Part shown: in pieces, positions 24,801 to 36,241 of the stretch
How the letters are laid out: every line of letters starts with the position of its first letter
Numbering within the stretch: position 1 is the stretch's first letter
Assembly (NCBI GenBank): GCA_946807835.1
Contig: OX327696.1
Location: forward strand, 3,856,501 to 3,920,500
Origin: Ailanthus altissimus
Taxonomy: Eukaryota > Streptophyta > Magnoliopsida > Sapindales > Simaroubaceae
Length of the DNA stretch: 64,000 nt
Direction of reading: 5' to 3'
Program-made: the position numbers and the translations under genes
The notes under the pieces: model-generated
Database searches by the model: none
Told to the model about the DNA's origin: nothing
The model's input: only the letters and a program-made list of their open reading frames with translations

Positions 24801-26638
24801 TATTAAAAAAACGTAATAATGGTATGATGTTGACATTGTGTTTGATGATGACTCAAAATATAATAATAATAATAAATTAGATAAGTTAATATTCAATATA
24901 ACAAATGATGAAATTTGCAATAAAATCACATTTTATTTATTACAAAGTATCTTCTATTTTTAATGTGAAAACTAGAAGAGTCGGCACAAAATAAATTTGT
25001 AAATTTTATTGGTTCAATTGAATTTTAGGCAAAAATAAGAGGGGAAAATAAAATTTTTTAGAAGCAAACAAAGCCGAAACGAATCGTATCACTAGTGGCA
25101 GATTCTGAAATTCTCAACAAAAACTTAATAGGGCACCGTTTGGATTTTAAATGTTTCCTGCGCAAAGTCTTCTTCTTTGTCGGCCAAATCCTTCTCCACA
25201 ACATTATTTCTTCTCCTAATTTGCTAAGGATTTCTGCATGGATTTCGGATTTCTAAATAGATTCAAAATCGGGTTTTTTTTTGGGGGGATTAAAACGTTC
25301 AAAGTCTTGTCCTTTTTTGGTGTTAAAATAGAATCTAAGTCAGGGAAGATACAAGCTTGGAACGGAAAAAAAGAGAGGAAATTTAATTTTATATATAGAG
25401 CTCAAATTCAGGACTACTATTATTCATTGCAAATATTTATTTCTCTTCTTCATCTTCTTTTGGTATATAGAAAGAGTGGATGTCTAGAGAGAAGAGAGGT
25501 TTACAGAGAGAAACTATTTAAAGAGAAAACAATTTAGAGAGAGAAAAAAACGATGTAAAAAGAGAAAGATAGAGAATGTTCTAAAATGCTTCTGTAATTT
25601 TAATCCCTGTATTTTTTGAGATATACTATCAAATAAAAAAATTTGTCTTTTATAAAAGTGTTGCACGAGATCAACTTTTAGAAGCTAGACTGATCGATAT
25701 TGATATCGGGTAAGGTAGAAAGTAATCGTGATGTGAATGGTTTTAACTTTTGATAAGAATTAATAATGATTCTCAAAATTGAATGAGTATGGTAAGGGTA
25801 ATTCAAATCAAAATCTGTCAACTCATGTATGATTTATTCAATCTCCTTATTTATTGTTTATCTCTTTAATTATGTTATAATTTCATTCTTTAATTATCAT
25901 TTTATTATTTTATTATTTATGTTTATTTTCATATATAAATTTAACTATTATAAAGTTGTATTGATTAACAAGCAATAAAATCATTTTGCATTCTCCTATT
26001 TATATTTTTTTCAACTTTTATTCAAAATTCTATCTATTGTCCTTTTCGTGAAGCATATTCATGTAAAACTCTCAAGTCAAAATACGAACTTATTGTACTT
26101 ATATTGATAGTTCAATGGTTAAAAAGTTGGCAATACATTTAATTCTACTTTAAAAGAGGTTCTAAGTACAAATCCCTCTCCTATATTAAAAAAAATGAAT
26201 TACCTAAAATATTTTAATGCATCTGCATGTCTGTTTGATTTCATAACATCAACAATAATAAAACATATCCAATCAGCAATTCAAGAAGACAATAAGATAT
26301 TGAAATTCTAAATGAAAAGAATGCAAAATAATTTTACTATAAGATACTGATGCAGCTTAGTAAAAGTTGCATTTATATATGAAAATAAATATAAATAAAA
26401 GAAATAAAATCGTGATATAATTAAAGAGATACGTAATAAATAAAGAAATTTAAGTGAATTGTATAGGAGTTGCTATTCATATTAAACTTAAGAACCATTG
26501 CTGATTTTTATTACTAGAAAATTTTACTTAAAATAAGAATACTAGACTTATAAAGTTGGAATACAAACTGATTTATCCTTGAAATTTGATGTACTTATTG
26601 TTAATTAGTGTTATATAATTATCGTATTAATAAGAATA
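24801..26638. other. AT-rich spacer with a possible SINE remnant
   Basis: No gene was recognised. A 99-codon open frame at 25238-25537 has no recognisable similarity, and its basic, low-complexity C-terminal half looks like chance. A SINE-like stretch is at 26105-26197. Confidence 0.5.
26105..26197 (+). mobile_element. Possible tRNA-derived SINE remnant
   Basis: TAGTTCAATGGTTAA near 26108 resembles a pol III A box, and GGTTCTAAGTACAAATCCC near 26159 resembles a B box (GGTTCRANNCC with an insertion). A CTCTCC run and poly-A (AAAAAAAA) follow. No clear target-site duplication was found. Confidence 0.4.
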
Positions 26639-26647
26639 AAAAAGTCA

Positions 26648-27060
26648 AAAATTTCTCCATTTGACCGAAAATTTGGGGTTGAATTTTATTTTGACCCTAG
26701 TGAAAAGTTTTAGTATATTAACCAAAGATCAAATAGTATACTCATTTTGCCCATTTTTCATTTTTTTTCTTTCAAAACTCCAAAGCTCTCCACACTCTCT
26801 TCTTCAAACACTCGGCCATCCCTAAAATTTTATTCCAAATTTGTAGATCGGTTGTAAATATTATACTTTTTTAAGATTTGAACTAAAATAATCAATTGTG
26901 GACTTAAAAAAATTAAATGGATAAAAAGAATTGATGAGTTTTTACTCTAAATTTAGTTTTATTTTGTTTTTGAGTTTTTTTTGTTCATAATCGTTAGAAA
27001 TGTATGATGTAGTGCTAGTAATGTGTAAAATAGATCAAAAATAAGTGTAAAGTGTATATA
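26648..27060 (+). repeat. Left terminal inverted repeat of the MULE
   Basis: It aligns with the reverse complement of 34435-34856. Shared blocks in order include TTTGACC, ATATTAACCAAA, ATTTTGCCC, ACTCTCTTC/TCTCTC-CGGCCA, TCAATTGTGGA, AAATTTAGTTTTATT and TAGTAAKGTGTAAAATAG. The outermost bases (AAAATTTC) have drifted from the GGGAAAA expected from the other end. Confidence 0.82.
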
Positions 27061-27780
27061 TGTAGTGTTAGTAAGGTGTGCATCACTTTCACATAGTGCT
27101 AAGTGGCATTTTTAATTTTTTTTAAATCAATATTTTTTATTTATATTAAGTTTTATTTATTTTTTATCAATCTTTTATTTTATATTTTTTAATATATTTA
27201 TATTCAATATTTTGTATTGTTTTTAATTATTTTATATATACACTAAACTAATAATTAGTTTTGTGTTTTTGTTAGGTGCTGCTAATATTATCATGGCGCA
27301 AATTTTGACCATTATATGCTTTAAGGAAAAATAGAAAAGTTTTAGTAATGGTTTTGAGAGATACATTAGATACCAAATATGCATATAATAGTTCTAAAAA
27401 ATATTAAATATGAAGCATTGTTGAGAAGAATTTGTCATCTTCTAGAAGTTGATTAGGTGCAATATAAAGTGACTCTGAAGTTCGAGGTTCTTTCAAGTAC
27501 TATAAAGTTGAGACTTATTTCACTTGAAAATGATGACAATACGATATTATGGTTAAGCCTATAGAAGAATATTGCTACACCTCTATATGTAACAGTAGAT
27601 ATTCGAGCTTTTAAATATGAAAATAAAGCAGAAGCACCCATAGAGCAAAAATAAGGCTGCGTTAATCAATTCACGTATGCAACCCCTATGTATATTCTAA
27701 ATTCTCTAGATGATTATCATTATTCTACCCAATATTTAATGAATATCCAGCTTATACATATTATAATAGTCACATATATG

Positions 27781-28690
27781 GAGATGTTAGTGTTTATCTT
27801 GGCTATGATATCGGTCATAATGTTGGTAATGATACTAGAAAAGATAAAGGTTATGATAATGATGACTGTGGTTATGATATTGGTTATGAGGTTGGTAATG
27901 ATGATGGATATGATTATAATGATAACGATGATGATGATGTTGATTATGGAGAAATGATTATGAATGGAAATGATGATGATGACGATGACGATTATGTGGA
28001 TGATAATGATGATGATGGTGGTGATGATGATATTATGCTTATGCTAGAGAAGAAATGGTTAAAGTCGAAAATCCATTTCAATTCTAGCCTGAAATACCAC
28101 CATTTGACTTGAACATATCGAAAAAAAATATTTTGTACAAGAATTAGAGATATGTTTGTAGAAAAATTGTATAATAACGAAGATGAAATTCATGAGGCTA
28201 TCAGCATAGTTGCACTTAAGAAAAAATGGAGCATATATATAGAGATGTTAGTGTTGATCTTGGCTATGATATTGGTCATAATATTGGTAATAATGCTGGA
28301 AAAGACGAAGGTTACGAGAATGATGACTGTAGTTATGATGTTAGTTATGATGATGGATATGATGATGATGATGTTAATGCTGATTATAGAGAAATGATTA
28401 TGAATGAAAATAATGATGATGACGATTATGTGGATGATAATGATGATGATGGTGGTGATGATGATAATGATGATTAGGCTAGAGAAGAAAGGGTTAAAGT
28501 CGAAAATCCATTTCAATTCCAGGCTAAAATACTACCATTTGACTTGAACATATCGAAAAAAATATCTTGTACTAGAATTAGAGATATGTTTGTAGAAAAA
28601 TTGTATAATAACAAAGATGAAATTCATAAGGCTATAAGCATAGTTGCACTTAAGGAAAAATGAAGCTTTAAAGTTTACAAGTCCACCAAA
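27781..28690 (+). repeat. Direct tandem duplication of about 461 bp inside the transposase
   Basis: Copy 1 (27781-28241) and copy 2 (28242-about 28690) both run from GAGATGTTAGTGTT through a GATGAT-rich tract to a block reading ATTAGAGATATGTTTGTAGAAA and CATAGTTGCACTTAAG. They differ by scattered substitutions and small indels in the trinucleotide tracts. Confidence 0.87.
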
Positions 28691-30157
28691 GATCGTTTTG
28701 AGTTGAAATGCGATGATGAGAGATGCAAATGGAGATTACGAGTAGTGTTGATGAAATGGCGACATTTTTTCATTGTGAGACGAGTAGATGCAGAGCACAT
28801 TTATGTTTTGGGTCAATTGTGGGATGGTCACCGGTAAGCCAAGAGCTATATTATTACTAAAGTAATTAAAAATAAGTTTATATTAGTCAATAGAAATTAT
28901 AAACCGAAGGACATTCAAACAGACATACGTGAAGAATTTGGTGTTCAGATAATATATACTGCATCTTGGTGAGTTAAGGAACATGAATTACGATTAATAA
29001 AAGGTGATCCAGAGGAATCGTTCAGATTGCTTCCTACATACAACTATATGTTGCTATAGAATAACTTGGAAATTGATACAAACAATCACTTCAAAGTAAT
29101 TCTTTTTGGCGTTAGGACCATGCATCAGAGGTTTTAATTCATCAATCTGACCGGTGATTGCAGTCGGTAGAACATTTTGGGTGATTGTAATGGGTAGAAC
29201 ATTTTTTAAAGGTTCTTATCTTGCTACAATGTTTGTGGCCATTTATAAAGACAGAAACAATTAGATATTTTTATTAGCATGGGGGATTGTTAACTTAAAA
29301 AATAATGTTTCTTGGAAATTGTTTATGATCAAGCTACAGGGAGTAATTGGTGACCATTAGAATCTTGTTTTTATATCTGATCAATACGTCACATTGAGAT
29401 AGCTATATGGGGTGTGTTTTTTAATGCATATCATGAGTTCTGCATCTTTCACTTGAAGAAAAATTTGGTGACAAAATACAAGGTACCAAGGAAAAAGTCT
29501 AAAAATATGTGTATCATATCCCTGATTTTCAACACCAATTGAACAAGATGCGAGAAATGAGATCCAATATAACTAAGTACTCGAAAAAGGATGTTAGTAC
29601 AGTAAGATGAACTTAATCAGCTGATGTTTTTAGAAGGTACAACGTCATAACTACTAATATTATAGAGAGCATTAATGCAGTTGTAAAAGAAGTAAAAACG
29701 CTTTCCGTGAAAAATTTGGTGGAGTGAATACGGGAGCTAATGCAACTATGGTTTTACTATAGATAGTTGATAGTGCAAAATATGACAACCGTCTTAACAA
29801 ATTGGGCAAATCACAAAGTCATGAAACATAATAATGATGTAAGTTAAATGATAGTTTGCCTTGTTGATTTCTCGAGATTTATAGTCAGGGACAGTGGTAG
29901 AGATGGGATAGTGGACATTTTTACTTGAACATGTAGCTGTTGGAAGTTTGACTATCGGCAACTAGCTTGTTCATGAACTCCTCATATATAGATACATAAT
30001 ATTATCGCACGAGAGTTTTTGATTGACTTATTACACATCCGAGACTTTATTCCATGCCTATAGGGAGCTAGTACTTTCAATTGGCCATTCGTCGGATTGA
30101 ATTATCCTAGAAAATTTAAAAAATATGGACATCTAACCTCCGATAGCACATCATTAT

Positions 30158-30461
30158 GCAAGTAGGTGTTGAACGAATCGGATTCCATCTCAAGTGGAGG
30201 AACCATAAAAGAAGATTTATAGTTGTCGTAAACAACATGGACATAACTGATAGAAATGTTGAAATCCTATCACTTTATATAACAAATGATGTATATTGTT
30301 TTTTATCAAGCAAGTAGGTGTTGAATGAATCGGATTCCATCTCAAGAGGAGAAACCACAGAAAAATATTTGTAGTTGTTGTAGACAACATGAATATAACT
30401 GACAGATGTGTTGAAATCCTGTCACTTTATATAGCAGATGATGTATATTTTTTTTAATAAA
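30158..30461 (+). repeat. Second tandem duplication, 152-bp unit
   Basis: Units at 30158-30309 and 30310-30461 both start GCAAGTAGGTGTTGAA and include GAATCGGATTCCATCTCAAG and a GATGTATATTKTTTTTT end. They are about 90% alike by eye. The array sits at the 3' end of the transposase remnant. Confidence 0.85.
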
Positions 30462-30959
30462 CTACCTTATTAATATTTAAATTTTAATTTTACTATAATA
30501 TAAGGTTAATATTTTTTTTGTTTCAGACGGGTGTGAGATAGAGGCAACAACCTAGATTCTGAGGCATAATTCTGTATAAAATATTTAATTGTATAAAAGG
30601 TTATTATATATCATTTTCTAATTATGCTACTTTGCATTAGAGTGTTGATTTTCGTAACTTCTGTAATGCACTTATTTTATAAGACACTTATACTTTTTAT
30701 TATGTTGATGTTCAAAATATTTAGTTTTGGATAAATTATGAAAAAATCTGTATAAGTGTCAAAATTATAAGTTACAAAAATGTGATGTCTGATATTTAAT
30801 AAAAGTTTGGGAGAATCTCCTATAATATATGGACATTCCCAAACTTAGATATTGGAAAAACACACTTCTATACACACACACACATATATATATATATATC
30901 ATCTCTGCACGCATCCACCCAACATGCAGACATCAAAATAATAATATGATACAAATATA

Positions 30960-33900
30960 CATATAAAAAATGTATTATATATCTATGAAGCAGATGCTGT
31001 AGTGGTTCGCAAATCAGCGATCATATTTTGTCTATAAAAGGCACTAATCCAAGAAAAGTACTCAAATGGCCGATTTAATATAAGATACTTAATAAACATA
31101 AGACAAATATATCATAATTCTCGCTCTCGACCGCTTATTAAAGTACGTTATCCTTCAAACGAATGATTGGCAAAGGGAATATATATGGATTTTGTATTCT
31201 CCTTAAACTATACAATTTACATCTATGAAGATAAAATGGCATGGCAACACTCCGAGGTTCCATAAATATTTGAATGAAATCGTCGGAGTGGCCGTTCACA
31301 CTGGAATCATACAATGTAATCCTCTTCTGAATAAGATCGACCTCTACTGCAAATTAACTTTCCTGATTGATATTAAACGGAATATATACCTACAAAAACT
31401 ATTATTGTATTATTTTAAATTTTATTGTATTTAATAACAATAAAAAGTTATTACTTCCACTACCTTATTGACCAATGCCCATGGTTTAACACCAAGTAAA
31501 TCAGTCTTTATTCCAAGTGCTTATAACACAACAGTTCGATCTATTGGTCATTAGAGCTTGAATTAGGGGTGAAGGATATTTACCATAATGTACTCCTAAA
31601 TACATACGACGTTAAACTCATTAATAGTTAACCAACAAAATTATAGTATAGACGGATAAAAAAATACTCACGTTAAAATATGCATCTGTAGTTGTGCAAT
31701 TTTATGAGTACATAACGGGAAACATCCTCTACCGTGTAGTCACAACCTTTAGGTATTTATTTATATGCTGTAAAACCGCGATAGAATGTATATAAGTTTT
31801 GATATCATTAAAAAAATCACAATAAAAAAATATATAAAACAATTCTCACTGCATCATCAAGCCAATGAAACAATAGCTCATTAAACCATATGTTGATAGC
31901 ATCAAGTCTATGTAAAGCAACAAGTTGCGTTGGGTCATTTTTATTTATACAATTGGCAATGTCTTTAAATTTTTCTTGATGAATAGAAATTAGTTGCCCA
32001 TTTATGTCAATTGTAGCTTCTACTTCTAATTTCACAAGTTTTTTTTTCATTGGCCTTTTGAATGGATTGGTATAAGGACTGCATTGGGTTTGCACCTTCC
32101 TGCAGTAGTGCCCATACCTGCTCATATTTTGAGCTAACATAACGGGTATACTTTTTACACTTGCAGGGCTCTCAGCTATATATTGTATATCCATTAGCAT
32201 AGGCTAATGTTGATACTTGTTTGCAAAAGTGTAAGCCTAAAAGTCGCGGCTATGAATTTGATGCTCTAAAACTAAATTATACCAATCAATGTATTGACTT
32301 GTTAAACTTTATACCCAATGAAATTTAGGTTCAAAACGTACCATAGTCTGCTTGCATTCTTAAAGATCCTGGATGACTTCATATGCTACATTGTGAGAGA
32401 TACTTGATGCAATATCTTTTTTTTGTCCTTATCCATCCTACTCATTACCTTTATTTGAATCTTTGAGCTAACACTATTAATCTTTGTGAAAAGCTCTGAG
32501 CTAACCTTATTAAACTTGTTAAATAACTCTGCTTAAAGATCATCAATCCTCTTTTCTAGGGCATGATACTATGATGATGACGTGCCGGGCTCAAACTAAA
32601 CCTAAGTAATTATAATTAATCTTCATAATATTATACTCATCAACATCATATGGTAGTGAGTGAATTCAAGAAAAATGATTTAGGTTATTATACCATTGAT
32701 TTAGTTGCTAGTGGGGTTTGGAATTTGTACTCAGGCTAAACATCTATATCAACTTGATGGTCGGTGAATTAGGTATTCAAAAGCTCAATTTTCTCCAACT
32801 TCAGAGTCCCTCCTCATTTTTCGATAGAATGAGCAATTTTGCCATCACGTGACAATCCGAATTTTTCTTATGTTTATAGGACACCAACTTTTTATGTACT
32901 TTTAAAGCCGACACAAATTGTTTGATTTATTAATCATTAATAGGAAAAACAAGAAAATTTATAGGGAAATTATATATATATTTTATTGTATGTAAAAACA
33001 TACCCCAACACCATAGAAGAGAATGTTTGCGACATCTTCATATAATGTGGTGTTCGTACTGGACCAATTTAGAAGACGCAAAAAATGGTTACGATCCTTG
33101 TTCACAAATATTTTTTCACATCTTGGGATTGCCTTGTAGATCCACACATGAGATAATATAGAAAAAAATTAACAATCTCAAAAAATATAATAACTTCATT
33201 CTCTTATTTAATACAAAATAAAAATAACAATTTTTTTCTGTATCTCAATATGATAATGAATCAAAAAGAAAAGAATTACTCACCAAAAATACCTAACCAA
33301 ATGCGTATAAGTTTTATGTTCCCCTATCCGAAGCGCTGGCTTTTGTGACCTTTATTAACTTTTTAATTGGGGTTGTGCTTAAACTATAATGGAGCATAGT
33401 TTATGTAATTATGTCCCAAAGATAGGCATTAAACTCATCCAAATCATCTATGAGGCGAAGTACAAAATATTATACGACTCTATTCCAATAATGTGGCATC
33501 AACAATTTATAAAATACATAAAATAGACATATTTTTACTACATCTATATCATCATAAAATGTAACGCTATTGAACCACGGATCTAAATCCTAATAGGTCA
33601 ACTCATTTCTACCCCTCAACTATTTATACCAAAGTCTATTATCCAACCCACTTATTGACGGATAATCCCTCATCCTCAAACCAATAATCAATTAAAACTT
33701 TAGATAGAAGAATCTAATACACCTGTTGCCTATATAGAACCACAATTCTTCATGTAAATTTTGGTATGTATGCGTCTTAATAAAACCTCATGTACTAAAA
33801 TACCTGAGAATGGAATATCCTGTACATAAAAAAAATGGCCAAAAAATATAGTTCTAAATATTTCAATTTGCTTTGAAGTCAATTTCTCTTTTATTTTTTT

Positions 33901-33990
33901 GATAGCCTATAACATCGAGTAAGCAAATATAGTCGATCGGTAGAATTCATTTTCGGCAATTATATAGTCCTTTAAGATATTCTCCTTTCT
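30960..33990 (-). pseudogene. DUF1985 / Ulp1-like (C48) cysteine protease remnant
   Basis: Read on the minus strand from 33990 downward. A DUF1985-like segment (about 33800-33600) has HEELWFYIGNRCIRFF followed by LIIGLRMRDYPS. The C-terminal Ulp1 fold has GVKPWALVNK, a 74-bp GT-AG intron (31390-31463), then VYIPFNINQES, VEVDLIQKRITLYDSS. This is the family order PW..V..VYIP..., HW.L.V, ...YDS. The catalytic His position (HW) is replaced by a stop-containing stretch, so the enzyme is dead; the Asp of YDS remains. The longest open piece is 31817-32200. Enzymes of this family cleave SUMO-type conjugates, and their role in transposons is unclear. The GC-rich block at 34203-34395 lies upstream and may have been its promoter. 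Confidence 0.75.
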
Positions 33991-34202
33991 AAAAAAAACA
34001 TTTATTAGCATATAACCAATTATTAGATAATTCAAAAAATTATTAAAATTTAAAAATAATTACTAATAAAAATATTATTACAATTTTTTCATCTAACAAA
34101 AAATAATATAATAATGATAAAAAAGTAAAAATTAAAATAATGACTAAATTTAGTCACAATTTTATTTTTTTTTAATAAATAAATTTAACATAAAAAATTT
34201 AT

Positions 34203-34395
34203 AAAAAAATTTGCCACGTGGCCATATGGCAACATGTGAGCGTGGTATAGCACACTATAGCGCCCGCTACAGCGTGAGCGTCATGTGAACGCGAGCACTA
34301 CAGCACGCTCATCACACTGATTGGTGCGTGAAGCCATTTGCCCGGTGCGTGGGCCACTGTGAACGCACGCGTCGGCACCTGACTTTATGGGCAGT
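34203..34395. promoter_or_regulatory. GC-rich island upstream of the Ulp1-like remnant
   Basis: About 190 bases of unusually high G+C inside AT-rich DNA, with GCCACGTGGC (a perfect 10-base palindrome containing the CACGTG G-box) at about 34213-34222 and many GCGTGA/GTGAGCG repeats. It sits between the right inverted repeat and the minus-strand protease, the place for that gene's promoter. Function is inferred from position only. Confidence 0.45.
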
Positions 34396-34434
34396 CGTGA
34401 AAAATAGCAGAAATCCATCTTTTTTGGCTATTTA

Positions 34435-34856
34435 TTGTCATTTTCAACCACTTACACTCATGTTTAACCTATTTTACACCTTACTAATACTATATCTATA
34501 CATTTATAAGAATTATATACAAAAATAACTCAAAAGCACAATAAAACTAAATTTAAAATAAAAACTTACTAATTTTCTCCCATTTTCAACTTTTTTAACT
34601 CCACAATTAATTATTTTAATTTAAAATTTTAAAATATGCTAAGTTTGCACATAATCTACTAGCTATGGAGAATTTTGGGACAAAATGAGAGGTGGCCGAG
34701 AGAGAGTGGGGGAGAGTGTTTGACAAAATTCAATTTTTACCTCTAAGGGCAAAATGGTAAGACAATTAGGATTTTGGTTAATATATTTTAACATCTTTGA
34801 CCAAGGTTAAAATAAATTTATTATTTATTTTTTAGGTCAAAATATGGAATTTTCCC
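34435..34856 (-). repeat. Right terminal inverted repeat of the MULE
   Basis: Reverse complement of the left repeat (26648-27060) with many substitutions and small indels. The outer end is better preserved than on the left: read inward it begins GGGAAAATTCCATATTTTGACC. It is followed directly by AAAAAGTCA. Confidence 0.82.
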
Positions 34857-34865
34857 AAAAAGTCA

Positions 34866-35356
34866 ACAATTACCTTAATTGTCATTAGTTGGTAACACAT
34901 TAATTCTAATATAAATTTCTTACCCTAATTATATAAATCTAACACTACTCTTTTTAAAACCACAATATATAACTTCAAATCCGTAAGTAAAATTATTGTT
35001 ATCTAATACTCAATTTATTCTTATGATCATACTCCAATCTATTAAACAATATCTCTGTGGCCTTTAGGATTTGTATTGAATAAAGGGTAAATATCATTTA
35101 TCTATATTAAATTTGTTGACTATCAAAACCTCCTTAATGTTTGATAATATTTTAAAAAATTCTTATCATTACAATTGTAATAATATAAATTAATTTTGGA
35201 GGGGCATGATATTTTTTTGTTTAAAAAATCAACAATTACATCTATACAATATTAAACAGTAAAATGTATTGTATAAACAGTAAAATTATTATGCTTATAC
35301 TATCATATAATTAATAAGAATAATATGAGACTTTATTATACTATAAATTATTATTT
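34866..35356. other. AT-rich spacer, nothing recognised
   Basis: Sequence between the MULE and the solo LTR. No coding similarity or repeat structure was recognised. Confidence 0.5.
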
Positions 35357-35361
35357 AATAT

Positions 35362-36236
35362 TGTTAGAAAATTGATGATTCAATAATCTTGGTTGGACAA
35401 GAATTGAGATGAATATCAAAGTAGAGAGTCACAAGAAGTTTAGAACGTGTGGGATATGTATGGAGAAGTCTAGGACATGTGGGACACGAAGAGGGAAGCA
35501 AAACAGGACTCAAAGACGCGAAAGAAGTGAAGAAAATGCGGGAGGTGCTTATAGGGCTGAGCACTGCAGCGCCCATGGCTAAGTACCGCGGCACCCAGGA
35601 CAGCAACCCAGCGCTGGGTCCTCAGCGCTGCAGCGATGGGCGCGATGATACCCAGCACTGCGGTGCCCAGGGACGAGTGCCGCAGATCCAGACGGGTCAG
35701 AAGTCCGTTTTTCTTCGGGATTTCAAGTTTTGGACCTCTAAAACAAGTGGACTCTTACTCCAACAAGGTATAAGGTTAGTAGGCACGAAATACACCCTAT
35801 ATGAATATTTGTAAACCCTTTAATTGAGATTAAGCATTAAGAGAGACTCTAAAAAAAGGGAAGAATTGGGTAGACACTAAGTGCTTGTGTGTGCTAGGGT
35901 GGAACCGTTGTTTGGGTGATCATTATTCGTGGTAGAGTAAGGGTTTACCAAATATTAGGTCCTTTTGAAAGTTCTTTAGATTGTATTTTTCTTGTAAAAT
36001 CTCTAGGGAGTTGTAATAAGAAAGGCTAGGATCCTTTGATCCACCGTGGACGTAGGTAATTGGCTGAACCACGTAAGATTATGTTGTGCTCTTTTATTTT
36101 CTGCTTTAGATTCTTACTATTTTGCTTGATTAACAGGTTATTTCACTGCACAAAGATGTTAGAGTTTTAGGTTGAATTTGAGATTCTTCGTTTTAACATA
36201 ACCTCAAAAAGAAAAAAGGCGTTTCCTCCCTCAACA
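35362..36236 (+). mobile_element. Solo LTR, family S, plus orientation
   Basis: 875 bp from TGTTAGAAAATTG to CTCCCTCAACA with a perfect TSD AATAT (35357-35361 and 36237-36241). It matches 5821-6612 in reverse orientation. It has the same layout as the C1/C2 LTRs: a GC-rich block of GCGCTGCAGCG-like units (35560-35700), a degraded TATA region (near 35800) and the GTGGACGTAGG...GAACCACGTAA motif (36046-36075). A 121-codon open frame in it (35449-35814) is an accident of the GC-rich block. Confidence 0.93.
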
Positions 36237-36241
36237 AATAT

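Larger units (their letters stand above)
27295..30462 (+). pseudogene. MULE transposase (MuDR family) remnant
   Basis: Pieces read in several frames. An N-terminal region (27380-27655) has LKFEVLSSTIKLRLISLEND and LKPIEEYCYTSIYVTVD, like the leading domain of many plant MULE proteins. Next comes an acidic Gly/Tyr/Asp repeat region present twice (27781-28241 and 28242-28690). A DNA-binding domain with a zinc-type CX4C (KCDDERCKWRLRV, near 28710) follows, then YKPKDIQTDIREEFGVQI and GDPEESFRLLPTYNYML (28900-29050). The catalytic part is heavily broken. RYNVITTNIIESINAV (about 29637) is the conserved block before the C-terminal SWIM-type region. Stops such as TAA near 28834 and TGA near 28970 rule out function. 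Confidence 0.8.
26648..34856 (+). mobile_element. Decayed Mutator-like element with transposase and Ulp1-like protease
   Basis: An 8.2-kb DNA transposon. The 9-bp target-site duplication AAAAAGTCA is perfect (26639-26647 and 34857-34865), the length expected for Mutator. The terminal inverted repeats are about 400 bp, diverged but colinear (26648-27060 and 34435-34856). The right end reads GGGAAAATTCCATATTTTGACC inward on the minus strand, a typical MULE end. It holds a transposase remnant on the plus strand (27295-30462) and a DUF1985/Ulp1 protease remnant on the minus strand (about 30960-33990), a pairing known from protease-carrying MULEs such as KI-MULE and the melon CUMULE. Both genes have many stops. 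Confidence 0.87.

Noticed and set aside
25238..25537. 99-codon open frame in the spacer before the MULE
   Set aside because: No recognisable domain, low-complexity basic composition, and no supporting context. Best read as chance.
28190..28516. 108-codon minus-strand frame rich in isoleucine
   Set aside because: It is the complement of the GATGAT repeat tract in the transposase, so its Ile/Thr run is an artefact of the repeat and not a membrane protein.
35449..35814. 121-codon open frame on the plus strand
   Set aside because: It lies wholly within a solo LTR and exists because of the GC-rich U3 block. Its counterpart in the other family copy is not conserved.
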